A stretch of 64,000 bases of DNA, taken from positions 117,423,234 through 117,487,233 of the forward strand of contig CM057462.1 in NCBI GenBank assembly GCA_030035585.1. Reading direction: 5' to 3'. The stretch is from Dugong dugon (Eukaryota; Chordata; Mammalia; Sirenia; Dugongidae). How positions within the stretch are numbered: position 1 is the stretch's first letter; each line of letters opens with the position of its first letter. Below are positions 23,155-35,084 of the stretch, in pieces. The notes beneath the pieces were generated by a model. It was given only the letters and a program-made list of their open reading frames with translations. It made no database searches and was not told where the DNA came from. Made by a program: the position numbers and the translations under genes.

Positions 23155-24175
23155 TCCCCACAGCACTCTCAACTTGTCTGCTGGGTTCTGTAATCCATTG
23201 CATTGGCCAGAGAACTCACATACCATACTTCTAGTTAAGTGGTTTATTAAGGAAGTAATAGGCTACAACTCAGGATCAGTGTCAGGAAGCATGTAGGCGA
23301 AGTCTGGAAGGCTCCCCCGAAGTGGAGAGCACATCCCTTCATTATTCAGTGCAGGGCAGCTCTCTGAGCTTCTCTCAGCCATGCAAACAAGCAGGCCCCT
23401 ATCTCTGCTATGCATGCCCCCTCAGGATAGGCCTCCTCTCAGCCCTCTCAGGACAGGCTCCTGTCAACCCCCTCAGGACTGGCTCCTCTTGGCCCCCTTA
23501 GGACAGGATCCTCTTTTTGTCATTCATGCCCCTCTCAGCCATGCCAGCTTCTCTGCCTTCTGCCTCCCTGCCTTTGGCCTCTCCATTGCCAGCTGACCCA
23601 GCTCATAGCCAATGTAGCGGTTTTGTTCAGCTCTCTTATCTACATTCCTAGCAGCAGGTTTCTGCCATCACCACCAGCTCTGTCGTAGGGCCCCTTTTGG
23701 GCCTGTCACTGTCTTCAGTGTTATAGCCTGTGACCCATGTTACAGCTCTTTTAGGAGAGTCCTTGCCTCCTCTCTCTGCTTCTTCTCTCTTGACTTTTCT
23801 CTTTTCTGCTTCTTCTTCCTTCTCTTTCTATCTGTGAAACTCTGGGGGTTGGCTGCATATATAAGCAAATTCCTGGTCAATTTCAAGGCATGGCCCTCCC
23901 ACCAGAGCCACAAACTGACCAATCCCCTCTCAGTAGGCCACAATCACATCATTTGCCTAGTAGGCGATAGTCATTCATTTGAGTAAGTATATTGACCAGT
24001 CCCTACAAGGTGTGTAAAAAAGACCAGTTGCAGGGCAGGCTGCAGCCCAGGGTCAGACAAAAAGTATCAAACCATTATGCTGTTTACAGCTTACCCAGGA
24101 AATATCAATCAACCTGGATAAAAGTAACAAACTCCCTGGGGTAGAAAACTAGGGCAAACTCATGGCTTAGGGGAA
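23155..24175 (-). mobile_element. Possible LTR-like element, antisense
   Basis: On the minus strand there is a TATA-like 'cttatatatgcagcc' (about 23851-23865), C/T-A/G asymmetric sequence, and an AATAAA at 23243-23248 followed by 'ccacttaac'. GC content is above the surrounding intron. I could not find clear TG/CA ends or a target duplication, so the call and the limits are tentative. A 25-bp tandem repeat lies inside. Confidence 0.35.
23418..23517. repeat. 25-bp tandem repeat, four units
   Basis: Four consecutive units of exactly 25 bp (starts 23418, 23443, 23468, 23493) share the core ctcaggac(a/t)ggctcct. Being a whole number of units with no indels, it is a minisatellite-like array. The 71-codon ORF across it (23381-23596) is low complexity and not believed to be a gene. 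Confidence 0.92.
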
Positions 24176-24331
24176 AAATCTCTCGAGCTATTTTTTCAAA
24201 GAACCAAAGCAAAAGGCCACATAAAGGAACTCATTTCACCACAACTACATGGCAGTTTTTTGTTTGTTTTGTGTTTTTTGGTTTCATAAAACCCCACAGG
24301 ATCTAAAGGAACTGGTAGTCTAAAGAAATTA

Positions 24332-24682
24332 TAGGCAGTCCCCAGGTTATGAATGTCTGACTTACATATAGCCTGTAGTTACAAACCAACCCTCATAAAG
24401 CCTATTATATTAAAAATTTGAGGTACATAAAATGGTTTGTAATAACAAATGGGTGCTACTTTGTGATGCATATCAAAACATTATTATTACTATATTATTA
24501 TGTTAAAGACATTTTAGTGTATCTGGAAGTGTTTCTTTAATGTTTTTTATACATAGAGAGGTACACCATATACTATATACTAAGACAAACATTTGACTAA
24601 TTGACGTTAGATGCGAACCATACCTAACTATTCTGACTTACATACAAATTCAACTTACAGACAGACTGGGGATTTCCTGTAT
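24332..24682. mobile_element. Old DNA transposon with inverted ends (mariner/Tigger-like)
   Basis: Left end 'ggcagtccccaggttatgaa' and right end containing 'cttacagacagactgggga' are imperfect inverted repeats, and 'tgacttacat' recurs in both arms. Family assignment is tentative. Confidence 0.5.
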
Positions 24683-25594
24683 ATTAAATTTTGATCAATT
24701 CATATTTTCTTAAAATAGAGTCTTGAATCTTGACAGATCAGAGACAAGAAGCTTATTCTATTACTGAGTAACTCCACAATATAATTAAACAACAGACAAA
24801 ACAATTTCAGAGGCCATTTAACAGCTTGATTTTTGTTAGGGTAATCCCATTTACCCAAAAATGATTTTAAAATGTTAATTGTGATTAAGAGTAAGGATTT
24901 AACTATAGATGTGATGAAATATTAAAAGTTTATAATTTTAGATCAATTTAATATAAAATCCAAATAGGTTCAAATAATGGTTTGTCCCAATTACATTACA
25001 CTTTTCTTTTTCTTTATTTTACTGTTTTATCAAACTGACTATAAGATAATGTTTTTTCACAAAGACAACTTAAAATTCTTAAGTAACTTTTTTGGTGAGA
25101 ACCATTATACCTCATAAACTTTTCTGGATAAAAGTAGCTAAAAATGTTTCTTCTGTTAAATTTTTTTTTTTTTATATTAAATGGGTTTCTTATATAAAAT
25201 ATGTTAGTTTGTTGTTAAATATTTAAGATAGTTCTAATCTGACTCAGTTAATGAAGCACTCTACCAATTTCTAAAGTCTTGTTAATATCTTAAACCAAAT
25301 ATATTCCTTTTGTAGTAACAATTGTTGGTTTTTATGATGCTAATTAAATAACTTGCAAATATGTATTTATTTTGGTAGTAAATGAGGAATGGTAGTAGAA
25401 CAGAAGAAAAAGATGTCCATAAAATGCAAGAAATGAGCAGATAGATAGTAATAGATTTATTTTATAGAATAGGTTCTTTTCATGATTTGTTCTTTTGATA
25501 TTTGTTACTTCCTACTTTACATTTGCAAGTCAGTTAAAAATAAAAATGTATAGTTGTTATGCATAATAAAGATGTCTTTATATATCTCACACAG
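24683..25594. other. SPATA1 intron, no recognised element
   Basis: AT-rich unique-looking intron. The acceptor for the next exon (tctcacacag) ends at 25594. No other feature is seen. Confidence 0.6.
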
Positions 25595-25693
25595 AATTAC
25601 CTTATTATCCAGATCACTGAAGTACAGCATGCAATTGACCAACTTAAGAGAAAATTGGATACTGACAAAATGAAACTTTTAATAGAAGTTAAG
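25595..25693 (+). CDS. SPATA1: SPATA1 internal exon, coiled coil continued
   Basis: Exactly 33 codons in phase 0: NYLIIQITEVQHAIDQLKRK through to LLIEVK, ending at donor gtaatt. The heptad pattern is clear (I-x-x-I-x-x-V, I-x-x-L-x-x-K-L). The in-frame join with the exons on either side supports it. The intron before it is 3.1 kb. Confidence 0.9.
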
Positions 25694-26469
25694 GTAATTT
25701 ACACTTCTCACAATCAGATTATAAAATTTATCTTGAAATAAAATATTTTGGTGTTTTAACTTTGGATGTCCATAGTTTAAGGTTAGTCAGGATTGACTGT
25801 CTTAAAATTGTTACCTTAATATCAAAGAGCATGAGTGAAAAGTTGCAAGAAGAATAACTCAATATTATGAGGAGCTGCATTTTATAACAAGGCCAAAGTA
25901 AAATTTAGTGAAATTTCACAAAGAAGAATTAGTTAAAGGAAAAGGACTCTGTGACCAAGAGTCTCAATAAAATGTTTTAAAAGAAGTTAATTATCTTATA
26001 TTAGAGTTATTCATAAATAATGCTAACAAACCACTGAGCTCTCCTCTGGATTCTTGTTTAATTTTTACCCCTCTCTTGGATGATTATTACATTCTTTCTG
26101 GTTATTTATATATATATGTATAGTAATATATTATTTAATATCAACCATGGGTCTTCTACTAGTTGTTAAATTTCCCTCAGGGCAGAGATTGTGTCTTAGT
26201 TAATTTTATTTCTCCCATAAGACTTTTTGTATAGTAGAGCTTAGTTGAGGGTACTGGGTAGACTTTATACTTATTTGATAAGAATTGTGTATAATTATTA
26301 TATCATAGGAGTAATCTCTGAAGTATAGATGTCATAAAATCTCTTTTGTTGAGCAGAAAACGGAAGAGGATTGTACATTTTCACACAAGTATCCACACAG
26401 GACAGGAGAATAAGATTGATAATTATATGCATGTCCTCAACTCACCTCTTTATTAGAACTAGCTTAGTG
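25694..26469. other. SPATA1 intron, no recognised element
   Basis: AT-rich intron; nothing supported apart from short TA-rich runs near 26107-26135. Confidence 0.55.
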
Positions 26470-26474
26470 GTACA

Positions 26475-26735
26475 AAATAATGACTTCTTTCTAGAATCAG
26501 CACTGCCCAATAGAACTTTGTGTGATGATGGAAATGTTCTATTCCTGAACTGTCCAAAAGAGTAGCCACTAGCCCCATAAGATATTGAGCACTTGAAATA
26601 CAGCTTGCATGACTGAAGAACAGAGTTTTATATTTTAGTTAATTTGCTTTATTTAAATTTAAATAACTACATGTAACAAGTGGCTACCAGATTGAACATG
26701 CAATTATAGATTCTTTTCACTAGCCGCGTACTTGA
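26475..26735. mobile_element. Old hAT-Charlie-like MITE
   Basis: 'cagcactgcccaatagaact' and 'attgagcacttgaaatacag' match a common mammalian non-autonomous DNA repeat with 'gccactag' and 'gtggctacc' arms. I recall it as a MER33/MER58-type element; the exact name is uncertain. Confidence 0.5.
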
Positions 26736-27324
26736 GGCAAAGCCTTTGCTCAACACTGAGAAACTTAAAACTTAAAATACAGAAATGAAAAGGGCAAAGA
26801 ACACTTTGCACTAAGAAATAATTTGTTCAGTGAATGAAAGCTCAGTGAGTATTCCAGAAATGGAGAGAACGCCAATGTGGAAAAGAAAGATTTTGTATGT
26901 ACACTTAAGGATAATTGGGTGGTTGGAAAGAAAAAGTAATAACTGCCCCCCCCCCATACCCTTCAGTTATGACCCTCTCCTGTTCTTTTCTTCTGGAAAT
27001 CTTGCACATTAGATTCTACCACTTTGCATCTTGTAAACTTATAAGTATAACTTAAGAATGCTATGAACCCAAATTAGAACTATTAGTACAGAAACAGTAA
27101 AGATAAATCAAATAAGGAGAAAAAAAAAGTTTTCAGCTTACAGACTGGAAAAAAACTTCTACATTTAACCATAGTGCCTGGTTAGCACATAGTAGACATT
27201 ATAATAAATATTTATTGAATTCTGGGTGATCTACCCAAAACAGCCCTACCTGAAAGATTCATAAAGGGCAGAAAACTTAGCCTGAGTCTCTTGCAACAGT
27301 TTCTATTCAATAGTATATCATAGG

Positions 27325-27470
27325 CAGTGATTCTCAAACTTTAATGTCATTGTCACCTAAGAATTGTGTTAAAATGCAGGATCTAAGTAGATCTCGGGAG
27401 AAGCCTGAGAGTCTTCGTTCCTAACAAGCTCCCAGGTGATGCTAATGCTGCTGATCCACAACAATACTTG
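27325..27470. mobile_element. MER5-type hAT-Charlie element
   Basis: Starts 'cagtgattctcaaacttta' and contains 'aacaagctcccaggtgatgc', the standard MER5A/B interior. Old and shared by placental mammals. Confidence 0.75.
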
Positions 27471-27479
27471 GAATATCAA

Positions 27480-27690
27480 GGAGTGTGGTACCAGATGGGT
27501 TGAGTCTGAGTCCCGGCTGTGTTACTTACCATTTTTATATCTTAGGCAAGTTACTTAACCTCTGTGGGTCTCAGTTTCCTCAACTGTAAAATGAAGGAAA
27601 TAATAGTATCTGCCTCAATAAAGTTTTTGGGAGAATCAAGGGGTTAATACAATTAGAAGAGTGTTTGCCATAGAGCAAACCCTACCACAC
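27480..27690 (+). repeat. MIR SINE
   Basis: 'gttacttaacctctgtgggt' and 'ctcagtttcctcaactgtaa' are the MIR core and downstream text, followed by 'aatgaaggaaataatagtat'. Ancient, orientation as given. Confidence 0.85.
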
Positions 27691-27844
27691 TCTTTAAATA
27701 CCTCTTCAGTTCTTAGGGCTGGAAATTTATTAGTATTATTATTTCTACTATTTTCTTTACACATTAAGAACAACTGATTTGAATTGTGAGCAAAAATTAA
27801 GATTCTTACTCAAGTTTTTACAACAGTTTAATTTTATTATCCCC

Positions 27845-30800
27845 ACGAGTCTATCAGTTTATCATACTGTGGTGGCTTGCGTGTTGCTGTGATGCTTGAA
27901 GCTATGTTATCAGTATTTCTGATACTAGCAGAGTTACCCATGGTGGGCAGATTTCAGCAGAGCTTCCAGACTGAGACAGACTAGGAAAAAAGACTTGGTG
28001 GTCTGCTTCTGAAAAAATTGGCCAGTGAAAACCTTATGAATAGCAGTGGAGCATTGTCTGATATAGTGCTGAAACGTGAGCCCCTCAGGTTGGAAGGCAC
28101 TCAGAATATGACTGGGAAAGAGCTGCCTCCTCAAAGTAAAGTTGACCTTAATGATGTGGATCGAGTAAAACTTCTAGGACCTTAATTTGCTGATGTGGCA
28201 TGACTCAAAATGAGCAGAAACAGCTGCAAACATCCATTAATAATCAGAACATAGAATGTACGAAGTATGAATCTAAGAAAATTGGAGATCATCAGAAATG
28301 AAATAGACCGCATAAAGATCGATATCCTAGGCGTTAGTGAGCTGAAATGGACTAGGATTAGCCATTCTGAATCAGACAATCATATGGTCTACTATGCTGA
28401 GAATGACAAATTGAAGAGGAATGGTGTCACATTCATCAGCAAAAAAAAATTTCAACATCTATCCTGAAGTACAGTGTTGTCAGTGATAGGGTAATATCCA
28501 TACACCTACAAGGAAGACCAGTTAATACGACTATTATTCAAATTTATGCACCAACCACTTATGCCAAAGATGAGGAAACTGAAGATTTTTACCAACTTCT
28601 ATAGTCTGAAATTGATCAAACATGCAATCAAAATGCATTGATAATTACTGGTGATTGAAATGTGAAAGTTGGAAACAAAGAAGAAGGATCTACAGTTGGA
28701 AAATATGGCCTTAGTGACCGAAACGACACCAGAAATCACATGATAGAATTTTGCAAGACCAATGACTTCTTCATTGCAAACACCTTTTTTCAAAAATGTA
28801 AAAAGCAACTATACACATGGATCTCCTCAAATGGAATACACAGGAATCAAATTGACTACATCTGTGGAAAGAGATGATGGAGAAGCTCAATATTATCAGT
28901 GAAAACAAGGCCAGTGGTCAACTGCAGAACAGACCATCAATTGTTCATACAAAGATCAAGAACAAGTCCACAAGAGCCAAAATACGACCTTGAGTATATC
29001 CCATCTGAATTTAGAGACCATCTCAAGAACAGATTTGACGCATTGAATGCTAATGACCGAAAACCAGATGAGTTGTGGAATGACATCAAGGACATCATAC
29101 ATGAAGAAGGCAAGAGGTCATCAAAAAGACAGGAAAGAAAGAAAAAAACAAGATGGATGTCAAAAGAGACTCTGAAGTTTGTTCTTGAACGTAGAGTAGC
29201 TAAAGCGAATGGAAGAAATGAAGTAAAATAGCTAAACAGATTTCAAAAGGTGACTCTAGAAGACATAGTGAAGTATTATAATGAAATGTGCAAAGACCTG
29301 GGGTTAGAAAACCAAAAGGGAATTTCTGAAGCTGAAAGAACTGAAAAAATTCAAGACTCTAGTTGCAATATTGAAGGATTCTATAGGAAAAATATTGAAT
29401 GATGCAGGAAACATCAGAAGAAGATAGAAGAAATACACAGAGTCACTGTACCAAAAAGAATTGGTCGACGGTCAGCCATTTCAGAAAGTAACATGTGATC
29501 AAGAACTGATGGTAATGAATGAAGAAGTCCAAGCTGCATTGAAGGGAATTATGAAAAACAAGGCTCCAGGAATTGAAGGAATACCAGTTGAGATGTTGTC
29601 TGTGTCACTCACTTGTCTATGTCAAGAAATTTGGAAGACAGCTTCCTGGCCAACCAACTGGAAGAGATCCATATTTGTGCCCATTCCAAAGAAAGGTGAT
29701 CCAACGAAATGTGGAAATTATCAGACAATATCATTAAGATCACACACGAGTAAAATTTGCTGAAGATCATTCAAAAGCAGTTGCAGCAATACATCGACAG
29801 GGAGCTGCCAAAAGCCAAACCAGATTTAGGAGAGGACATGGAACAGGGGATATCATTGCTGATGTCAGATGGATCTTGGCTGAAAGCAGAGAATACCAGA
29901 AAGATGTTTACCTGTGTTTTATTGACTATGCAAAGTCATTTGACTGTGTGGATCATAAAAAATTATGGATAACATTGTGAAGAATGGGAATTCCAGAACA
30001 CTTAATTGTGCTCATGCAGAACTTGTACCTAGACCAAGAGGCAATCGTTCAAACAGAACAAGGAGATACTGCGTGGTTTAAAGTCAGGAAAGGTGTCTGT
30101 CAGGGTCGTATACTTTCATCATACATACTCAGTCTGTATGTTGAGCAGATAATCCAAGAAGCTGGACTATATGAAGAAGAATGCCTCATCAGGATTGGAG
30201 GAAGATGTATTAACAACCTGCGATATGCAGATGACACAGCCTTGCTTGATGAAAGTGAAGAGGACTTGAAGCACTTACTGATCAAGATCAAAGACTGTAG
30301 CCTTCTGTATGGATTATACCTCAACATAAAGAAAACAAAAATCCTTACAACTGGACCAATAAGCAACTTTATGATAAATGGTTAAAATACTGAAGTTGTC
30401 AAGGATTTCATTTTTCTTGGATCCACAATCAATGCCCTGGAAGCAGCAGTCAAGAAATCAGATGACATATTGCGTTGAGCAAATCTGCTGCAAAAGACCT
30501 CTTTAAAGTGTTGAAAGCAAGGATGTCACTCTGAGGACTAAGGTGCACCTGACACAAGCCATGGTATTTTCAGTCACCTCATACACATGCAAAAGCTGGA
30601 CAAAGAATAAGGAAGACTGAAGAAGAATTGATGCCTTTGAATTACGGTATTGGCAAAGAATATTGAATATACCATGGACTGCCAGAACGAACAAATCTGT
30701 CTTGGAAGAAGTACAACCAGAATACTCCTTAGAAGCAAGGATAGTGAGACTTCATCTCCCATACGTTGGGCATGTTATCAGGAGGGTCCAGTCCCTGGAG

Positions 30801-30993
30801 AAGGACATCATTCTTGGTAAAATAGAGAGCAAAACAGAGGAAGACCCTCAACTAGATGAATTGACAGTGGCTGCAGCAGTGGGCTCAAGCATAGCAAAGG
30901 TTGTGAGGATGGCACAGAACCAGGCAGTGTTTCGTTCTGTTGCACATAGGGTTGCTATGAGTCAAAACCGATTTGACGGCACCTAACAACAAA
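27845..30993 (+). mobile_element. RTE/BovB-type LINE, nearly full length
   Basis: About 3.15 kb from the 5' text 'gtttatcatactgtggtggc' to the tail cacctaacaac. It is collinear with the 5' part at 32507 and with the 3' end at 62878, so it is close to complete and is the best reference copy here. Flanks tttattat(c/t) (about 27836 and 30999) may be the target duplication. The encoded endonuclease-reverse transcriptase is broken into frames at 28267-28467, 28662-28877, 28899-29231, 29461-29763 and 29984-30385. Confidence 0.92.
28220..30975 (+). pseudogene. RTE endonuclease-reverse transcriptase ORF, degraded
   Basis: The N-terminal half is an AP-type endonuclease (ILGVSELKW near 28330, with the Glu of the QE/SE motif; IDYICG near 28850). 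A stop replaces Trp in the expected G-D-W-N motif (ctggtgattgaaatg, 28649). The C-terminal half is a reverse transcriptase: GIPVEM near 29578, KGVCQG near 30090, and an intact catalytic box RYADDTALL near 30222. At least five stops or shifts break the about 2.7-kb frame, so it cannot be active as is. Substrate in life would be its own RNA for target-primed reverse transcription. Confidence 0.88.
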
Positions 30994-31020
30994 AAGTTTA
31001 TTATTCCTATATGCTAATAA

Positions 31021-31239
31021 GAGGAGCCCTGATGCAACAGTGATTAAGCACTTGCTAACTGAAAGATCTACATTTAACACCAGCGGCTACCTGGGAGAAA
31101 GATGTGGCAGTCTGCTTCTGTAAAGATTACAGCCTTGGAAGCCCTATGGGACAGTTCTACTCTGTTCTATAGGGTCGCTATAATGTTGTTATGAGTCAGA
31201 ATCAACTCTAAGGCTACTATGGGTTTTGATTTTTTTAAT
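31021..31239 (+). mobile_element. AfroSINE, full-length type, sense
   Basis: Starts gaggagccctgatgc and ends gttttgatttttttaat. The 12-bp target duplication atatgctaataa is perfect (31009-31020, 31240-31251). A/B-box-like tRNA part and the middle segment are present. It lies just after the RTE copy and 225 bp before a SPATA1 exon. Confidence 0.95.
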
Positions 31240-31464
31240 ATATGCTAATAATGGAAATTATCCGATAGCATATCTAGCAGTAAATAAGTTTGCTTATTAA
31301 ACAGGATTATGATCTATGCATTTACTTAGTAATTAGTGATAGTAAAGGAACGGAAGGCAAAAGAGAGAAGACAAAGCATTTTAGAAAAAAACTAATTTAC
31401 ATGAAAATTATGATGCACTTTTAGAAGGGTAAGGTGAGGCTCATTTTTTTAACTCTCTTTATAG

Positions 31465-31552
31465 ATGAGAAAACAGGCAGTTTCAGATTTATGCATATTG
31501 AAAGCTGAACTGGCACAGAAGAAAATTAATACACCTTTACAATCTCAAATAG
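31465..31552 (+). CDS. SPATA1: SPATA1 penultimate coding exon in the window
   Basis: Acceptor ctctttatag ends at 31464 and donor gtatgc begins at 31553. It encodes MRKQAVSDLCILKAELAQKK and nine more residues, then one base of a split Val codon. Still helical at the start; the end becomes polar. It is followed by a 31.75-kb intron filled by nested LINEs, after which the frame continues at 63304. Confidence 0.88.
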
Positions 31553-31939
31553 GTATGCCAATTTAAAAGTTTGCTTGTTAAAATTTTAAAATATTTATTT
31601 GAACAGACTTGTTTAACCATTGTTCTCCTTGGCAATGTTTTATATAAATCTTAATGTTTATATTTCTTTATTTTTCATGTGGTTAGCACAAAGTGTTTCA
31701 TGAACTATTAGATGTAACATAAAGCAAAATGGTGGCTATTTAGTTATTTTTGAAGATTTCAAGTCTGTTACACATGATTTTATAGTACTATACATTGTAA
31801 TTATTTTTCATTTTAAATTATCTTTAAAATTAACAGCTATCATGACCATAAAATCTAATTATAATGAAAAATTTACATAATCATATTTTAATAATTTTTT
31901 GCATGTAAATACTTAATTTGTTCATTGTATTTTAATTAA

Positions 31940-32174
31940 CACACACCGGTTGCTGTCAAGTCAATTCCGATTCATAGCGACCCTATAGCACAGAGTAGAA
32001 CTGCTCCCTAGGATTTCCAATGAGTGGCTGGTGGATTCGGACTGCCAACCTTTTGGTTAGCAGCTGTAGTGTGCCATAGCTCTTAACCACTGCACCACCA
32101 GGGCAGTTCTCCTCTGTCCTGTAGGGTCACTATGAGTCAGAATCGACTCAAGGGTAGCGTGTTTGGTTTTGGTT
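31940..32174. mobile_element. Composite AfroSINE: antisense copy joined to a sense 3' end
   Basis: 31940-32104 is a reverse AfroSINE of the 45-bp-deleted type, ending in its head 'ccaccagggc'. It joins directly to a forward SINE 3' part (agttctcctctgtcctgtag to ggttttggttt, 32105-32174). One target duplication, tattttaattaa, flanks the whole (31928-31939 and 32175-32186), and the joint has a short ggc microhomology. Confidence 0.85.
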
Positions 32175-33458
32175 TATTTTAATTAAAATGAATCTGGAAA
32201 TCTAAAAGAACAGGTGTATTGAACTTGCTATTTAAAGCATCCAGAGATTAGTATCTAAGAATTTAATTTTTAAAATTTATTTTAGAAATATGAAAACAAT
32301 AGTGATTCAGCATATACCATGAAAATAGTAGCTTTTACATAAACAATTGTGTAAATAGGAAATATGATATTCTTATAACATGGTAGAATCATCATTTTTT
32401 CCGATTTGTGCAGGAGAGGTGATTTGCAGGGAAGAGAGGATTTATGAAAGTCCAGGGTTCAAGGATGCAGATTTTTAATCTCAATATTTAGAGGAACTAA
32501 TATGAGCCACCACTTATCTGTCAGTTTGTCATACTGTGGTGGCTTGAGTGTTGCTATGATGCTAGAAGCTATGCCACCAGTATTTCTAATACCAGCAGGG
32601 TCATCCAAGGTTGATAGGTTTCAGCAGAGCTTCCAGAATAGGACAGACTAAGAAGGACTTAGCCATCGATTTCTAAAAAACTTGGCCGGTGAAAACCTTA
32701 TGAATAGCAGTGGAACATTGTCTGATACAGTGCCGGAAGATGAGTTCCTCAGGTTGGAAGGCACTCAAAATATGACTGGGAAACAGCTGCTTCCTCAAAG
32801 TAGAGTTGACCTTAATGACATGGGCAAAGTAAAGCTTTCATTTGCTGATGTGGCATGACTCAAAATGAGAAGAAAAAGCTACAAACATTCATTAATAATT
32901 GGAACATAGAATGTATGAAGTATGAATCTAAGAAAATTGGAAATCATCAAAAATGAAACGGAACGCTTGAAGATAGATATCCTAGGCATTAGTGAGCTAC
33001 CATTTTGAATCAGACAATCATGTGGCCTACTATGCTGGGAACGACAAATTGAAGACAAATGGTATCACATTCATTGTCAAAAAGAACATTTCAAGATCTA
33101 TCCTGAAAGTACAATGCTATCAGTGATAGGTTAATACCTGTATGCCTACAAGGAAGACCAGTTAATATGACTGTTATTCATATTTATACACCAACCAGTA
33201 ATACCAAAGATGAAGAAACTGAAGATTTTTACCAACTTCTGCAGTCTGAAATTGATCAAATATGCAGTCAAGATGAATTGATAATTGCTTTGGATTAGAA
33301 TGTGAAAGTTGGAAACAAAGAAGAAGGACTGGTAGTTGGAAAATATGGCCTTGGTGATAGAAATGATGCCAGAGCTTGCATGATAGAATTTTGCAAGACC
33401 AGTGACTTATTCATTGGAAATACCTTTTTTCAACAACATAAACGGTGACTATACACAC

Positions 33459-34022
33459 TGTGATCATTAAGGTTCTGTGTCAACTTGGCGGGGCCATGAT
33501 CCTCAGTGATTTGGCAGTTATGACGTAGTTTGGCAGTCATATAATGATATAATTATCTCCATGATGAGATCTGATATAATGTAATCCTTCCATGATGGGA
33601 TCTGCTGTGAGTAGCCAGTCAGTTGAAAGGGAGTGTCCTTGGGGGTGTGGCCTGCATCCAATATAGGGGACTTTCTGGCAAGGCTCATGGACTTTTGCTT
33701 ACTCTGGATCCAGCAGCTTGCTCCTGTTCATCTGACCTCCCATTTTTTGGACTTGAGCTAGCAGTTTACCTGCTGTCTTGACTGCTAATCTTGGGATTTG
33801 TTGGTCTCCATAGCCTGTGACCAGAGGCCTGCTGTCTGACCTGCCAATCTTGGGTTCACCAGCCCCTGCTGCTGAGTCAGGAGAAGCCTCCAGCCTGACC
33901 CACAGATTTGGGACTTTCAGCATTTACAACTGTGTGAGCCATTTCCTTGATACAAATCTCTCTATATATATGTATTTATATGCATTACTGGTTTTTCTTG
34001 TCTAGAGAACCCAGCCTAAGAC
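33459..34022 (+). mobile_element. Solo LTR, ERVL/MaLR-like
   Basis: Starts tgtgatcattaaggttctg and ends gcctaagaca. It shows the typical LTR tail 'tgtgtgagccatttccttga' with 'agagaacccagcctaag'. It interrupts RTE sequence (acacac / cacatg at the joints, consistent with a 5-bp target duplication). The internal 62- and 74-codon ORFs are chance. Confidence 0.7.
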
Positions 34023-35084
34023 ACATGTGGACCTCATTAGATGGAATACACAGTAATCTAATTGACTGCATCTGTGGAAAAAGACAATAGAGAAGCTCAA
34101 AATCATCAGTCAGAACAAGGCCAGGGGCCAGCTGGGGAACAGACCATCAATTGCTCATATGCAAGTTCAAGTTGAAGCTGAAGAAAAATAAAACAAGTCC
34201 ACAAGAGCCAAAGTACAACCTTGAGTATATCCTACCTATATTTAGAGACCATGTGGTAATGCAAGTTTTGATGCATTGAATGCTAATGACTGAAGACCAG
34301 ACAATTTGTGGGATGACATAAAATATTAAGAAAGCAAAAGATCATTAAAAAGACAGGAAAGAGGGAGAAGGCCCAAGGTGGTGGCTTAGTCACACACACT
34401 GTGCTATCCTCCTGCAGCAAAGAACTGAGAAACCAAGTGGAACAGATACAAATTACAATCTGGGCATGCAGAACAGCAAACAGAAGGATGAAGAATTACA
34501 TCCAACACCAAAGGAAATGAAAAATTGAATGAAAACATCTAACCAAGAGACTCAAAGACTGTAGGCACCCTACCAGCTGGCCCAGCACAGCATGGCCATC
34601 TTGAGACAAAGTGAGCAGCATTCCTGAGTAAGGAGTACAGGAAGGCAACTTCACAGAATCACCAATAGGAGACAGAGATACTGTCTAAACAAACCTGGAG
34701 TAAAGCCAAGTGAGCAGAACATGAACTGGATCTAAGGAGAGAAAGTGCACGAAGGTAGGTGAGAGCCCTAGGGTTCCAGGTGACCACAGAGCAGGGAGGG
34801 AGCCAGAAAATAGGACAGAACTACTCACCAGTGGTGGTCCCTGATTATATGGGTGGGTAGCATTGGCGAAGTGGAGGATCCTTGGAATGGCAGCTAAAGA
34901 TCCCTCACCTGACTGGACTCTGGACAGTCCTCTCCTCCTGACATTTGGTTGGGGCCAGGTCCTTATCACCAGCTGCACTCTGTGGGGAGTGCCCCAGTGT
35001 CCATTTCAGAGACTAGGGGAACTTGCTACCCCCTTCCTCCTCTCCTTGCCCTCCCAGTGACCAGCAGTGAGTCCCCCTTCCCTT

